Source: Bradyrhizobium sp. MOS003
GTDB lineage: Bacteria > Pseudomonadota > Alphaproteobacteria > Rhizobiales > Xanthobacteraceae
DNA length: 64,000 bases
Direction: 5' to 3'
NCBI RefSeq assembly: GCF_003020125.1
Contig: NZ_PYFW01000001.1
Location: forward strand, 1,550,001-1,614,000
Shown here: piece after piece, positions 17,133 through 24,939 of the stretch
Layout: each line of letters starts with the position of its first letter
How positions within the stretch are numbered: position 1 is the first letter of the stretch
Notes under the pieces: model-generated
Seen by the model: only the letters and a program-made list of their open reading frames with translations
Told to the model about the DNA's origin: nothing
The model's database searches: none
Program-made: the position numbers and the translations under genes

Positions 17133-17858
17133 TCAGGAAGGCGAAGCCGGGGTATCTTCCTTGACGCCGCGGGCGACGATCCGGAGCGCCCCATCCGGGA
17201 GCGGCCGCTGCAGCTTCAGCGCCTCGTCCGGAGGCGCGGTCATCCAGGTCTCGACCTCTTCCGGCGTCGTGAGGATCACCGGCATTGCCTTCGGGTGGAT
17301 GGCTCCGACCTCGGCGTTCGGCTCCGTGGTCAAAAACGCGTAGAGGTCGTTGGTGGTCTCACCTTCCTTGACCTTCCTGACCGACGTCCAGTTGGTCCAG
17401 ATGCCGGCGAAGCAGACGAGCGGTCGGGTCTCGTCGATCGCGAACCAGATGTCGCCGCCCTCGGCCTTGTTGAACTCGCTGAACGAGTTGAACGGCACCA
17501 CGCAGCGATTTTCGACGCCGAGCCAGCGCGTCCAGTGTTTGCTTTTCACATTACGGATGTTGGTCGTTCCAGAATCCGGCTCCATCCGGAGCAATTCCTT
17601 GAAGTCCACACTCTTGCCCTTGGCTTGCAGCTTCTCCGCACGCTTCTTCGTCGCGTCCATCAACGCTTTGGACGAGGACGGCATGCCCCAGCGCGCGGTT
17701 GCGAGCTCGCGGCCCTCGGCGCCCGTCCGGACGATCGGCGCCCTATAGTCCGGAAATACGCCGGGCATCGGCGCGAGGTTGCCGACGTACCGGTTGACGA
17801 CGCGGAACAGCGCGCTGATGGCAGCCTGGTTGGTGGTGATCGAGTACAGGTTGCACAA
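17133..17858 (-). CDS. SRAP-domain protein (YedK/HMCES family)
   Basis: 241 aa. SRAP proteins form a covalent thiazolidine cross-link with abasic sites in single-stranded DNA. The catalytic Cys is residue 2 (MCNLYS, exposed after Met removal). The active-site Glu is in NSFSEF and the conserved His in HPKAMPVIL; both are present. It lies 3 bases downstream of a zinc-ribbon protein and just upstream of the FAN1-like nuclease, so a repair operon is likely. Confidence 0.94.
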   Translation of the reverse strand: MCNLYSITTNQAAISALFRVVNRYVGNLAPMPGVFPDYRAPIVRTGAEGRELATARWGMPSSSKALMDATKKRAEKLQAKGKSVDFKELLRMEPDSGTTNIRNVKSKHWTRWLGVENRCVVPFNSFSEFNKAEGGDIWFAIDETRPLVCFAGIWTNWTSVRKVKEGETTNDLYAFLTTEPNAEVGAIHPKAMPVILTTPEEVETWMTAPPDEALKLQRPLPDGALRIVARGVKEDTPASPS

Positions 17859-17861
17859 TCT

Positions 17862-18311
17862 TCAGGTCTCCTGGTCCGGATGGCGTGCCCGCTGCGCCAG
17901 CTGCAGCAGCGTGGCCGGCGGTCGCCGCCCGGCCTTAGCACACTTGCTGCAGCGGAGACGGCTCGCCAGGTCGTGGACGAATGTGGTGGGCGGATGGCGC
18001 AGCGCGGCCATGTCGACGTCCCTCTTTGTCCTGCAACGCGAGCATTCGATCTGGAGCCAGCTATAGCCGCCGTTGATGGCTTGGTCGATCGTCGGAAACG
18101 GATCGATGGGGCCGCCGTCCAACCACAAGCGTTCGTTGACAGACTCGCACAAGAGCTTGTCGGCTTGGCGGATCAAAGCCTCACCCTTGGCCCGAGCCTC
18201 GCCGGACTGTGCCGCGAGAATCGTCGTCATCGCGCGGGCGCGACCGAGCTCCTTCTGCAGCGCCTTGCGGTCGCCTCCGGAGAGCGGAGTTGGATGGTGC
18301 TTCGGCGCCAT
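17862..18311 (-). CDS. hypothetical protein with C-terminal zinc ribbon
   Basis: 149 aa. The N-terminal half is helical and charged (GGDRKALQKELGRARAMTTI). The C-terminal half holds two Cys pairs, ECSRCRTKRD and LRCSKCAKAGR, about 30 residues apart, forming a probable zinc ribbon. It ends 3 bases before the SRAP gene and is preceded by the 76-aa gene at 18320. The tight packing suggests co-expression and perhaps a shared DNA-related role. The function is not known. Confidence 0.72.
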   Translation of the reverse strand: MAPKHHPTPLSGGDRKALQKELGRARAMTTILAAQSGEARAKGEALIRQADKLLCESVNERLWLDGGPIDPFPTIDQAINGGYSWLQIECSRCRTKRDVDMAALRHPPTTFVHDLASRLRCSKCAKAGRRPPATLLQLAQRARHPDQET

Positions 18312-18319
18312 CCGGACGC

Positions 18320-18550
18320 CTATTCGAATTCCGGCCAGCAGCCGTCTTCCTCATGACGCCCCGTGCGGGACGTGCACGTGTTGTCCAGCAAACGTTGACC
18401 GACGTTCTTCCAGATCGCCTCGGGACCGTACAGGCGGACGGCATCTGCTTTCTGGATCTCCACGGTCCGGCGGACGTCGATCGTGGGCGAGCCTCGTATG
18501 CAGCCCATCAAACGATTCTCCACGTTGCCACAGTCACTCGGCCAGTTCAT
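18320..18550 (-). CDS. small hypothetical protein, translationally coupled
   Basis: 76 aa, with CGNVENRLMGCIRGSPTIDV, RRTVEIQKADAVRLYGPEAI and RLLDNTCTSRTG. It is soluble with four cysteines but no clear metal motif. Its ATG overlaps the sigma factor stop as ATGA and it ends 8 bases before the zinc-ribbon gene, so all four minus-strand genes from the sigma factor to SRAP appear to be one transcript. No named family recognised. Confidence 0.65.
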   Translation of the reverse strand: MNWPSDCGNVENRLMGCIRGSPTIDVRRTVEIQKADAVRLYGPEAIWKNVGQRLLDNTCTSRTGRHEEDGCWPEFE

Positions 18551-19458
18551 AAAGCTGGCGGTACCGGCGAGATGCGTTCTGGAAAGTCCATTTCTGTCGC
18601 TAAGTGAGACAGCTTGTCCGGGTTTTTGACGATGTAGATCGCGGTGATCCCATCCTCGCGGATTTCGAGCGCAGTCGTCTGCAGAAAACCGCGTCCATCG
18701 AGGCTAACGTAGCCTGGCAGGCCGTCGATAGTGACGACACGAAGCAGCGTCGGCGGTACGACATATTTGCGCCGCTGCCTCGCAAAAAGGCGCAGGGCCC
18801 GCTCGATCCCCCGAATGACATTGCGGAAAGCAAGGACCTTGCCGCCGCCATCGGCATGGATCTCGACATTCCTTGCCAGCAGCGCCGAAAGCGCCGCCAC
18901 GTCCCCGTCGCGTGCTGCGGCGAAGAAAGCACGGGTGATCCGATCCGCATCCGCGGGTTCGACGTCGAAGCGGGGTCGTGCGGCCTGCACGTGCTTGCGG
19001 GCGCGCGCCGCGAGCTGACGAACAGCGGCCGGCTCGCGGCCGAGGGTGATGGCCACTTCGGTCAGCGGCACGTCAAAGACGTCGTGGAGAAGGAAAGCGG
19101 CCCGCTCCAGAGGCGACAGACGCTCAAGGGCCAGCATCAACGTGACCGTGACGTCGTCGGCGACCGTCTCGTCCTGCTCCACGGAACCCACGAGAGGATC
19201 TGGCAGCCACGGTCCGACGTAGGTTTCCCGGCGCGCCCGCGCGGAGCGGCGTCGGTCGAGGCACAGGCGTGTGACAATGCGGGTCAGATAGGCGGGAGGC
19301 GAATCGACGCCACCCTCCACCCCGACCCACCGTAGCCATGCGTCCTGAACGACGTCCTCCGCCTCGGTGAGCGAGCCCATCATCCGATAGGCCAGGCGTG
19401 TCAGGCGCCTGCGCTCCGTTTCGAACTCGGTGGTCCGCTGATCGTCCATCGCCTCCAT
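18547..19458 (-). CDS. ECF41-type sigma factor with SnoaL-like C-terminal domain
   Basis: 303 aa. Region 2 (LTRLAYRMMGSLTEAEDVVQDAWLRW) and region 4 (LSPLERAAFLLHDVFDVPLTEVAITLG) fill the first 170 residues. The C-terminal extension (DADRITRAFFAAARDGDVAAL and the motif DGGGK) is the fused NTF2/SnoaL-like domain of ECF41 sigma factors, which controls activity without an anti-sigma factor. I prefer the ATG at 19456-19458, with AGGA upstream. It is divergent from an AhpD/carboxymuconolactone decarboxylase-like gene, the known kind of ECF41 target. Confidence 0.93.
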   Translation of the reverse strand: MEAMDDQRTTEFETERRRLTRLAYRMMGSLTEAEDVVQDAWLRWVGVEGGVDSPPAYLTRIVTRLCLDRRRSARARRETYVGPWLPDPLVGSVEQDETVADDVTVTLMLALERLSPLERAAFLLHDVFDVPLTEVAITLGREPAAVRQLAARARKHVQAARPRFDVEPADADRITRAFFAAARDGDVAALSALLARNVEIHADGGGKVLAFRNVIRGIERALRLFARQRRKYVVPPTLLRVVTIDGLPGYVSLDGRGFLQTTALEIREDGITAIYIVKNPDKLSHLATEMDFPERISPVPPAL

Positions 19459-19584
19459 CCGCCCAGTTTCCTCGCAGATCATATCCGCTGTCACCGTCGC
19501 TCGCGCATCCCGAACCCAAGGATAAGACGATCGGACGTGCCTGGATGTGACATCGGCCGCTTTGAATGGAACCGCCGAGTGCCA

Positions 19585-19611
19585 TGTCACACCCTGACCG
19601 CTTGGCCCGTC
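19585..19611 (+). promoter_or_regulatory. ECF41-type promoter for the AhpD-like gene
   Basis: TGTCACA at 19585-19591 and CGTC at 19608-19611 are separated by 16 bases. As I recall the literature, ECF41 targets use TGTCACA (-35) and CGTC (-10) with this spacing. Transcription would begin near 19617-19620, about 40 bases before the AhpD-like ATG at 19660. A second partial TGTGACA lies at about 19545 in the opposite sense and could relate to the sigma gene itself. Confidence 0.78.
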
Positions 19612-19659
19612 ATGGCTTCGAGCGTCGAATCTCCGGCGTTCCGAACAACGAGGCACGTC

Positions 19660-20115
19660 ATGAGCGAGAACAAGCGGCTGGTCTGGAACGAAGTGGCGCC
19701 GCAGGGTGCAAAGGCGCTCTTCGGCATCCACCACTACATCACCACGGGTACCGACCTGCCCCACGAACTGATCCACCTCGTCTTCCTGCGGGTTTCGCAG
19801 ATCAACGGCTGCGCGCACTGCATCGACCTGCACACCCGGGACCTCTTGGCCACGATGCCTTTTCAAAAAGTCGCACTCGTTCCGGTCTGGGCCGAGGTGC
19901 CCCACCTGTTTCCCGACAAGTACCGCGCTGCCCTCGCGTGGGCGGAGGAAGTCACGCTCGTTAGCGAGACGCACGCCTCCGACGAGGCCTATGTTGCAGC
20001 AAGCGCGGCTTTCGCGCCAAAGGATCTCGTGGACCTCACCATCACGATTGCGGCCATGAACGCGTTCAACCGGCTGGGGGCGCCCTTTCGGCTCCCGGTC
20101 AAGACCAAGGCCTGA
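19660..20115 (+). CDS. carboxymuconolactone decarboxylase / AhpD-like protein
   Basis: 151 aa, all-helical AhpD fold. The redox motif C-x2-C is present in INGCAHCIDLHTRD, followed by the conserved His. This suggests peroxidase/disulfide-reductase activity rather than true decarboxylase activity. An ECF41-type promoter lies directly upstream and the sigma factor gene is divergent, so this is the probable regulon member. The longer frame beginning at 19537 overlaps the promoter and is rejected as the start. Confidence 0.92.
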   Translation: MSENKRLVWNEVAPQGAKALFGIHHYITTGTDLPHELIHLVFLRVSQINGCAHCIDLHTRDLLATMPFQKVALVPVWAEVPHLFPDKYRAALAWAEEVTLVSETHASDEAYVAASAAFAPKDLVDLTITIAAMNAFNRLGAPFRLPVKTKA

Positions 20116-20323
20116 TCCCCTTCTTTCCATCATCACCGAATGGCCCCAGAGCGGTTCCGATTCCACCATTTAGGATCCAATCCCAGGGCTGTGTCGAGCT
20201 GCGAGACGTTGGGCGAAGTTCGGTTTGGCTGAGATATGGTCTGCTGATCGGGGCACAATGGAAGTGATACGCCGCCATTCAAACGAGCGCTTTTGACCCG
20301 AAGCGGACTTTCGGTGCCTCAAT

Positions 20324-21286
20324 CTACTCGATCACTCTGTCTGCCAACAGGAGCACTTGCTCCGGGACGGCCAAATGCAACGCTTTGGCCGTTTGGAGAT
20401 TGATCACGAACTGAAACTTCGTCGGTTGCTCAACCGGCAAGTCCGCTGCATTCGCACCTTTTAGGATACGGTCCACGTAATCGGCCGCTAAAACAAATAG
20501 AGCCTTGATGTCCGGCCCGTAAGCCATCAACCCACCCAGGTCCGGGTAATTGGTGACCTGATATACTGTCGGCAGGCGGTACTTAAGTGCGATTGATGGC
20601 AACGACGGCCGCGGCGGGTCCGCAAGTACGTAGACGATTTCGCACTCCGCGGCCTGCATGTCGGCGAACGCCTTTTCGACGTCCTCGGGGTTGGGCGCAA
20701 CGAACCGTTGGGCTGAAATGCCGATGACGCCCGCCGACCTGGCCGCTACGTCGGCCAAAGCCGGATGCGTCGGGTTGTTTGAAGTGAGTACACCGATTTT
20801 CCGGACCTTGGGAAACAGAAGGCGAATAATGTCGAGCGTCTTCGCTGTGAGATCACCGAACATATTTGCAACGCCGGTGATATTACCACCGGGCTTGGCA
20901 AAACTTCTGACGAAGCCAGAGCCGATCGGATCGGTGGCTGGCGCCATGATGATCGGAGTCGTCGAGGTCGCTCGTTGTGCAGCTGCAATAGCAGGCGTCG
21001 CTTCGGCAATTATGATGTCCGGCTTTAGTGCGACGAGATCCTCGACTAATTTCGGTAACAGCGCGTAGTGTCCCTTCGCTTCGCGCAGTTCGAATATAAG
21101 GTCCTTTCCCTCCCGATATCCTTTGGCTTCCAAAGCTTCTCTGAACCAGCCGATGATCCGGTCGCCTTGTCCGGAGGTAACCAGCGCGACGCGCCATGGC
21201 TGCGATCGCTGGGCGTGCACCACGGCGCCAATGCCAACTAAAGAAGCTGTCGTAAGCAAGGCACGACGCGTTACTGAACGAGCCAT
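20324..21286 (-). CDS. ABC-type substrate-binding protein (PF04392-like)
   Basis: 320 aa. The N-terminus RSVTRRALLTTASLVGIGAV has a twin-arginine-like signal. The mature part shows the two-lobe periplasmic-binding fold of the family with conserved IIAEATPAIAAAQ, TTPIIMAPATDPIGSGFV and KPGGNITGV. The start at 21286 is preceded by GGAGAGA. No permease or ATPase is adjacent, which is common for orphan members of this family in Bradyrhizobium. The substrate is unknown. Confidence 0.88.
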   Translation of the reverse strand: MARSVTRRALLTTASLVGIGAVVHAQRSQPWRVALVTSGQGDRIIGWFREALEAKGYREGKDLIFELREAKGHYALLPKLVEDLVALKPDIIIAEATPAIAAAQRATSTTPIIMAPATDPIGSGFVRSFAKPGGNITGVANMFGDLTAKTLDIIRLLFPKVRKIGVLTSNNPTHPALADVAARSAGVIGISAQRFVAPNPEDVEKAFADMQAAECEIVYVLADPPRPSLPSIALKYRLPTVYQVTNYPDLGGLMAYGPDIKALFVLAADYVDRILKGANAADLPVEQPTKFQFVINLQTAKALHLAVPEQVLLLADRVIE

Positions 21287-21517
21287 GTGTCTCTCCTTGA
21301 GTTCGCACTGCGAGGTTAGCACGGGCGGATTCTTCAAAGAATATGGTCTCGCTTGCTGCGGCACGTGAGTCCGGAACTGGCCCGTTGCTGACTTTGCCGA
21401 AACGCCCGCGTCAAGTCCGCTCCTAACCGGAAATCGGACCTTCCATGCACGGTCCTGAGAGGGGTGGACTGACTAAGAATCATTGCCGAACCGAGGCGCG
21501 CTCTAAAATCGGCGGCC

Positions 21518-21682
21518 ATGACCACTGATACGCCAGCGCTCCCAGAGAAGAGCTGCCCGAGATGCGGCGGCACCGTCCTGCGACTTGTGACGAAGATCCT
21601 TGACGTTCGCAATGACAAGACGGTCCGACTCTTTCGTTGCAGCCGATGTGGCGAGCAGGTCTGGAACGACGGGCATTCCTGA
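21518..21682 (+). CDS. 54-aa zinc-ribbon protein
   Basis: A short gene reading MTTDTPALPEKSCPRCGGTV, then LRLVTKILDVRNDKTVRLFR, then CSRCGEQVWNDGHS. The two C-x2-C knuckles about 25 residues apart make a classic zinc ribbon. It is probably real because the cysteine spacing and the basic/hydrophobic core match small Bradyrhizobium zinc-ribbon proteins. No clear ribosome site is visible. Confidence 0.68.
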   Translation: MTTDTPALPEKSCPRCGGTVLRLVTKILDVRNDKTVRLFRCSRCGEQVWNDGHS

Positions 21683-21914
21683 GAGCTGCGACGGCAGTCT
21701 CTGAGGGAGTGGACGGCGAAGGGCGCGGGTCCACATTGAAGCTGTGCGCGGGTTGTCTAAAATCGAGGAGCCCAGAGGGCCCAAAACGACAGCATCGCTG
21801 GCTGTTTATTTCGAGCGACGCCCCAACGCTTTTGGCTGTATCGTTCCTTACCGTTTTTTCCTGACAGCGGATTGGATTGCCATGTACCCCATCTAAAATA
21901 CGCACATTGCCGCG

Positions 21915-22064
21915 ATGTCCAAATTGGGCGCCTGCCAGCTTGAAGCACTTCGGATCCCCGCAGATATCGCAAAGGAATATTTCAAAATCCTCGTTTTGAG
22001 AGAGAAAATAAAACTGGCGACCGATCTGAAGGCAGCTCTTTACTCGGTGCTGCCACGCGCGTGA
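21915..22064 (+). CDS. possible 49-aa helical protein
   Basis: An ATG frame of 49 codons (MSKLGACQLEALRIPADIA, then KEYFKILVLREKIKLATDLK) ending 6 bases before the next zinc-ribbon gene. The amphipathic helical character and the close spacing support it, but no family is recognised and no strong ribosome site is present. Confidence 0.4.
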   Translation: MSKLGACQLEALRIPADIAKEYFKILVLREKIKLATDLKAALYSVLPRA

Positions 22065-22070
22065 AGGTAA

Positions 22071-22277
22071 ATGATCCTGAACTCAACGATCACGTGTCCC
22101 AAGTGCGGTCACGCTTCTGCCGAGGTCATGCCGACCGACGCTTGCCAGTTCTTCTACGACTGCAAAGGCTGCGGCGAGCGCCTGAAGCCGCTCCTTGGAG
22201 ACTGCTGCGTGTTCTGTTCCTTCGGCACCATTCCCTGTCCGCCGGTTCAGGAGCACGGCACGGGCTGCTGTAGTTAG
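22071..22277 (+). CDS. 68-aa Cys-rich GDCCxxCS zinc-ribbon protein
   Basis: Contains CPKCGH, CKGCGE and the strongly conserved GDCCVFCSFG motif, then a C-terminal GCCS. Ten cysteines in 68 residues indicate metal binding. Proteins with GDCCVFCSYG are often found with mercury or other heavy-metal resistance genes, but none are present here. AAGG precedes the ATG at 22071. A hairpin terminator begins within its stop codon. Confidence 0.82.
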   Translation: MILNSTITCPKCGHASAEVMPTDACQFFYDCKGCGERLKPLLGDCCVFCSFGTIPCPPVQEHGTGCCS

Positions 22278-22293
22278 CTGCCCCGAGGCAGCT
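22276..22293 (+). terminator. hairpin at the stop of the zinc-ribbon gene
   Basis: Perfect 7-bp stem AGCTGCC/GGCAGCT with a CCGA loop, starting inside the TAG stop. No U-tract follows, so it may act as a transcript-end or stability hairpin rather than a full intrinsic terminator. Confidence 0.55.
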
Positions 22294-22384
22294 GCGGGAA
22301 GTTAGGCAACCGGACGAAACTTATGGTCGAACTTAGGAACGACTTGCCGATTGCCAAGTTTTCCCGTTGCCCATTGCCAAGGGT

Positions 22385-22444
22385 GGCTGCCTTCCCCAAG
22401 GGGCAGCCTAAAGAAGCCCCAGCTTCACCGCCCTGAAGCTGGGG
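22385..22444. terminator. two tandem strong hairpins
   Basis: The first has the stem GGCTGCC (22385-22391) / GGCAGCC (22402-22408). The second is a perfect 11-bp stem, CCCCAGCTTCA (22417-22427) / TGAAGCTGGGG (22434-22444), with a 6-base loop. They lie in the 307-base gap between the 68-aa and 140-aa genes; the rest of that gap (22294-22584) shows no gene. They may form a bidirectional transcription barrier or stabilise the upstream mRNA. Confidence 0.55.
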
Positions 22445-22584
22445 TCCCTCTCGCTATCTCATTGCTGTCTCAATCGCCTCAGGAGTGGACGCCGACGCAT
22501 GCTGCCTGAAGGGAGTGGACGGGGACTCGAATCCCAGAGGACGCTGGGGCAAACTTTTCTCGGAGGGCGCTTCAAGGGGGCGAA

Positions 22585-23007
22585 ATGACCACCATCCCAC
22601 TGATCGGATTTGAGCCAATCGGCTACGCTGAAAATGGAAATGTCGTACTAGTAACTTTTATCGCCCAGCCGGGTGGCGAACAGATTAAGTTTTCGATGCC
22701 GATCGCCATGTTCGAAGCATTGCTTGGGCAAGGCAAGCCCGTCCTGTCGATGGCCGAGTCGGTTCGCTCAGGCCCACCTGTGGGCGAAGAAATCAACATA
22801 GAGCTTCAGGCGCACAATGTGGATGTCGTCTACCAAAAGTCAAAGCCTGACACGATGCTCCGTGTTCGGATGCCGCCGCCGGACGTCACGTCCTACTATT
22901 TTGTAGTTGGTCCTGAGCTGACGAAGTTTCTGAAGGGTTCCCTCGAACGACGTTTGGAGGCCCTTCCACAAGAACACAAGACGCCAGAGCCCGGTAAGAG
23001 AAACTGA
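22585..23007 (+). CDS. hypothetical protein
   Basis: 140 aa, soluble. The pattern VVLVTFIAQPGGEQIKFSMP, then MLRVRMPPPDVTSYYFVVGP suggests a beta-rich fold. The C-terminus is charged and Pro-rich. A plausible GGGGCGAA region precedes the ATG at 22585. No catalytic motif or named family is recognised. Confidence 0.6.
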   Translation: MTTIPLIGFEPIGYAENGNVVLVTFIAQPGGEQIKFSMPIAMFEALLGQGKPVLSMAESVRSGPPVGEEINIELQAHNVDVVYQKSKPDTMLRVRMPPPDVTSYYFVVGPELTKFLKGSLERRLEALPQEHKTPEPGKRN

Positions 23008-23045
23008 GGGGCCGACCCGGGCCACCGACGCCTTCTGGGATCATA

Positions 23046-23490
23046 TTGCTCGCTCATGGAATGCCCGCCGCCGCTTTCAGAGTCGTGATGAGCCGCAGGA
23101 CCGTCAGGCTTGCCACCCTCACCACCCCAGGAGCGGCCGAATCCCTGGCCCTCATGGGCACTAGCAAAGCCGACTTGGCGGTCGGACGCAGCGACCTTGC
23201 GATTCCGGCTGACGCGCAGACGCTCGCCGTACTGCGCAAGAACTACGTCGTAATATGGTCGCCTTCCGGAAGAGCAGGCAAAGACTTCAAAAAGAAGCCT
23301 GCCGCGAAGATCGGTGAGATCGCCGATCTCGCGTGACACAAGGTCGGTAAAGACCGGCGCCAACCTCGCGCTCTGCGGACGATTCTTGAGGGATCGGGCG
23401 TGCCGCCCGATAAGGTCGCCACGGCTCAGTTCGGGACCGAAGAGAGGACACCACGCTGGATGCGTACCTCGCCGTCGGTCCCCTAGACAG
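23046..23490 (+). pseudogene. TAXI-type TRAP solute-receptor remnant
   Basis: A 96-codon frame contains LALMGTSKADLAVGRSDLAI, PADAQTLAVLRKNYVVIWSP and KKKPAAKIGEIADLA, matching the middle of TAXI-family TRAP receptors. After its stop the similarity continues in other frames: GHKVGKDRRQ, then LEGSGVPPDKVATAQFGTE, then LDAYLAVGPLDS. At least two frameshifts and the loss of both ends make it nonfunctional. Confidence 0.75.
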
Positions 23491-23624
23491 TAATCACGGC
23501 TGCTGCCATCTCACAGGAAGAGAGATGCGGCTTCCTCGATTGCGTTCCTGACATCGACCTTGACGCGGCCGACCGCAAGGTTCGCATCGGGAGTTCGCCG
23601 AACCTCGAATTGAAATAAAGAAAG

Positions 23625-23642
23625 AGCCGCCCCGACGCGGCT
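23625..23642 (-). terminator. intrinsic terminator of the CsbD gene
   Basis: Stem AGCCGC/GCGGCT with a 6-base loop. On the minus strand it is followed by a T-rich run (CTTTCTTTATTTC). It lies 19 bases past the CsbD stop and fits a rho-independent terminator. Confidence 0.75.
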
Positions 23643-23660
23643 AGTTCAGACTTCTTCTAC

Positions 23661-23855
23661 TTATTTTTTCTTGAGGGCGTCAGCGGCGTCCCGCGCGGCG
23701 TCCTTCACGTCTCCCGCAGCGTTGTGGGCGGACCCCTTAGCCTTGTCCATCTTGCCTTCGGCTTGCAGGTCCTTGTCTCCCGTAAGCTTGCCAGCCCCCT
23801 CCTTGATCGCGCCTTTTGCCTTGTCGGCGGCGCCTTTCACATGTTCACGGTCCAT
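23661..23855 (-). CDS. CsbD-family stress protein
   Basis: 64 aa, beginning MDREHVKGAADKAKGAIKEG, followed by AGKLTGDKDLQAEGKMDKAKG and an Ala/Lys helical tail. CsbD proteins are small, hydrophilic, general-stress-induced proteins of unknown mechanism. The ATG at 23853-23855 is preceded by AGGGAAAG. The longer upstream frame has no CsbD similarity. A terminator follows directly. Confidence 0.92.
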   Translation of the reverse strand: MDREHVKGAADKAKGAIKEGAGKLTGDKDLQAEGKMDKAKGSAHNAAGDVKDAARDAADALKKK

Positions 23856-24102
23856 TATCTTTCCCTTTTTGTTCGGAGAACGACCAACGAAACCGACGCG
23901 TAGTCGTTCCTGCGAGACGCGAACCGCTCTTGGGCTGGAAGACTTGGCTGTAGCGGCGGACAAAGGATGAAGACTGCGGTCTTCCTGCCAGTTTTCTGCG
24001 GGAGAAGCGTCAAGGATGCAGTCGCAAGTTTTCATCAGTTTGGCGGAAATGTTCTGGGATTCGCACGTTGATGAAGCGGCGGGGCCTAGATGGAGAACAG
24101 CC

Positions 24103-24432
24103 ATGCGATACTTGTCTGTGGCATTGCTTTTCGCACTTCCAGTCATACCGATAGCTGCTGACGCCCAGCAAACGGAGCCAAAGTCCCAATCCGGTGTTGC
24201 TCAAAGCGTGCAGACTGAAGCGGATAAAGGCATAAAAACCCGCAATTCCGGCGAATCTGGCTACGTCGGCAACCAGGACCGGCCTGGCGCTGCTTCCCAC
24301 GCCCCGGGCGAGACAACCAACACGGTCGGGACGACAACCGGTAGCCGTGCGACAGGCAATCAATCAAACATCAATAGCTCGCAGGCCGATTACGACGCTT
24401 CGTTGAAGGATGGCTCTGCGCCGAAGAAATAA
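24103..24432 (+). CDS. small exported low-complexity protein
   Basis: 109 aa. A signal peptide (MRYLSVALLFALPVIPIAAD, cleaved near ADA/QQ) is followed by a Ser/Thr/Gly/Asn-rich region predicted disordered (HAPGETTNTVGTTTGSRATG). TGGAGA precedes the ATG at 24103. No domain recognised. It is divergent from the CsbD gene with 247 bases between, which may hold stress-responsive promoters. Confidence 0.65.
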   Translation: MRYLSVALLFALPVIPIAADAQQTEPKSQSGVAQSVQTEADKGIKTRNSGESGYVGNQDRPGAASHAPGETTNTVGTTTGSRATGNQSNINSSQADYDASLKDGSAPKK

Positions 24433-24939
24433 CGGGTCGACGAACGTCTTAAATGCGCCCGTCTCGACATCTGGAAGATCACCGCCGAAGAGCGGGGCCC
24501 TTACCGCGAGCCGCCTGGTTTAGTTAGCCCAGTCGCGGCCCCCCGGCGGCCGCAACGCGGGTTCTGTCCGCGCGATAGCCAACCCATCGCCGCCGGGCCG
24601 CGCCCGCGCGGGTTTGCGGAGCATAATATGGGGCGCAGCAGCGGGCCGAACATCGAAAAGCCGTGTGACGGTCGATATGACCTCCCTGGCCTGCGATCGC
24701 CGAAATCGCGAGTGTCAAGACAGCCAAGGCGCGCCGCGCCTCTAGGTGAGGCAGAATCACCGTGAGAGAAGCATCGATTGGGTTGATCCGACCTCCGCCT
24801 TGCGATTTTGAGCGATCCCTACCGTTTCTCAAAGACTCTGTAACGTTCGCCCGTAATATTTTCAGACCAGTTGCCGTTGCGACCGCGTCGATCGGATATC
24901 GACCCTGCCGTGAACTGGGCGTAAGGGCGGTCGCCGAGC
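24433..24939. other. no supported gene
   Basis: About 500 GC-rich bases between the exported protein and the GH13 gene end. An antisense frame of 218 codons runs through it and into the GH13 gene, but it has no start signal, domain or biased composition beyond high GC. I see no RNA gene. Confidence 0.5.
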
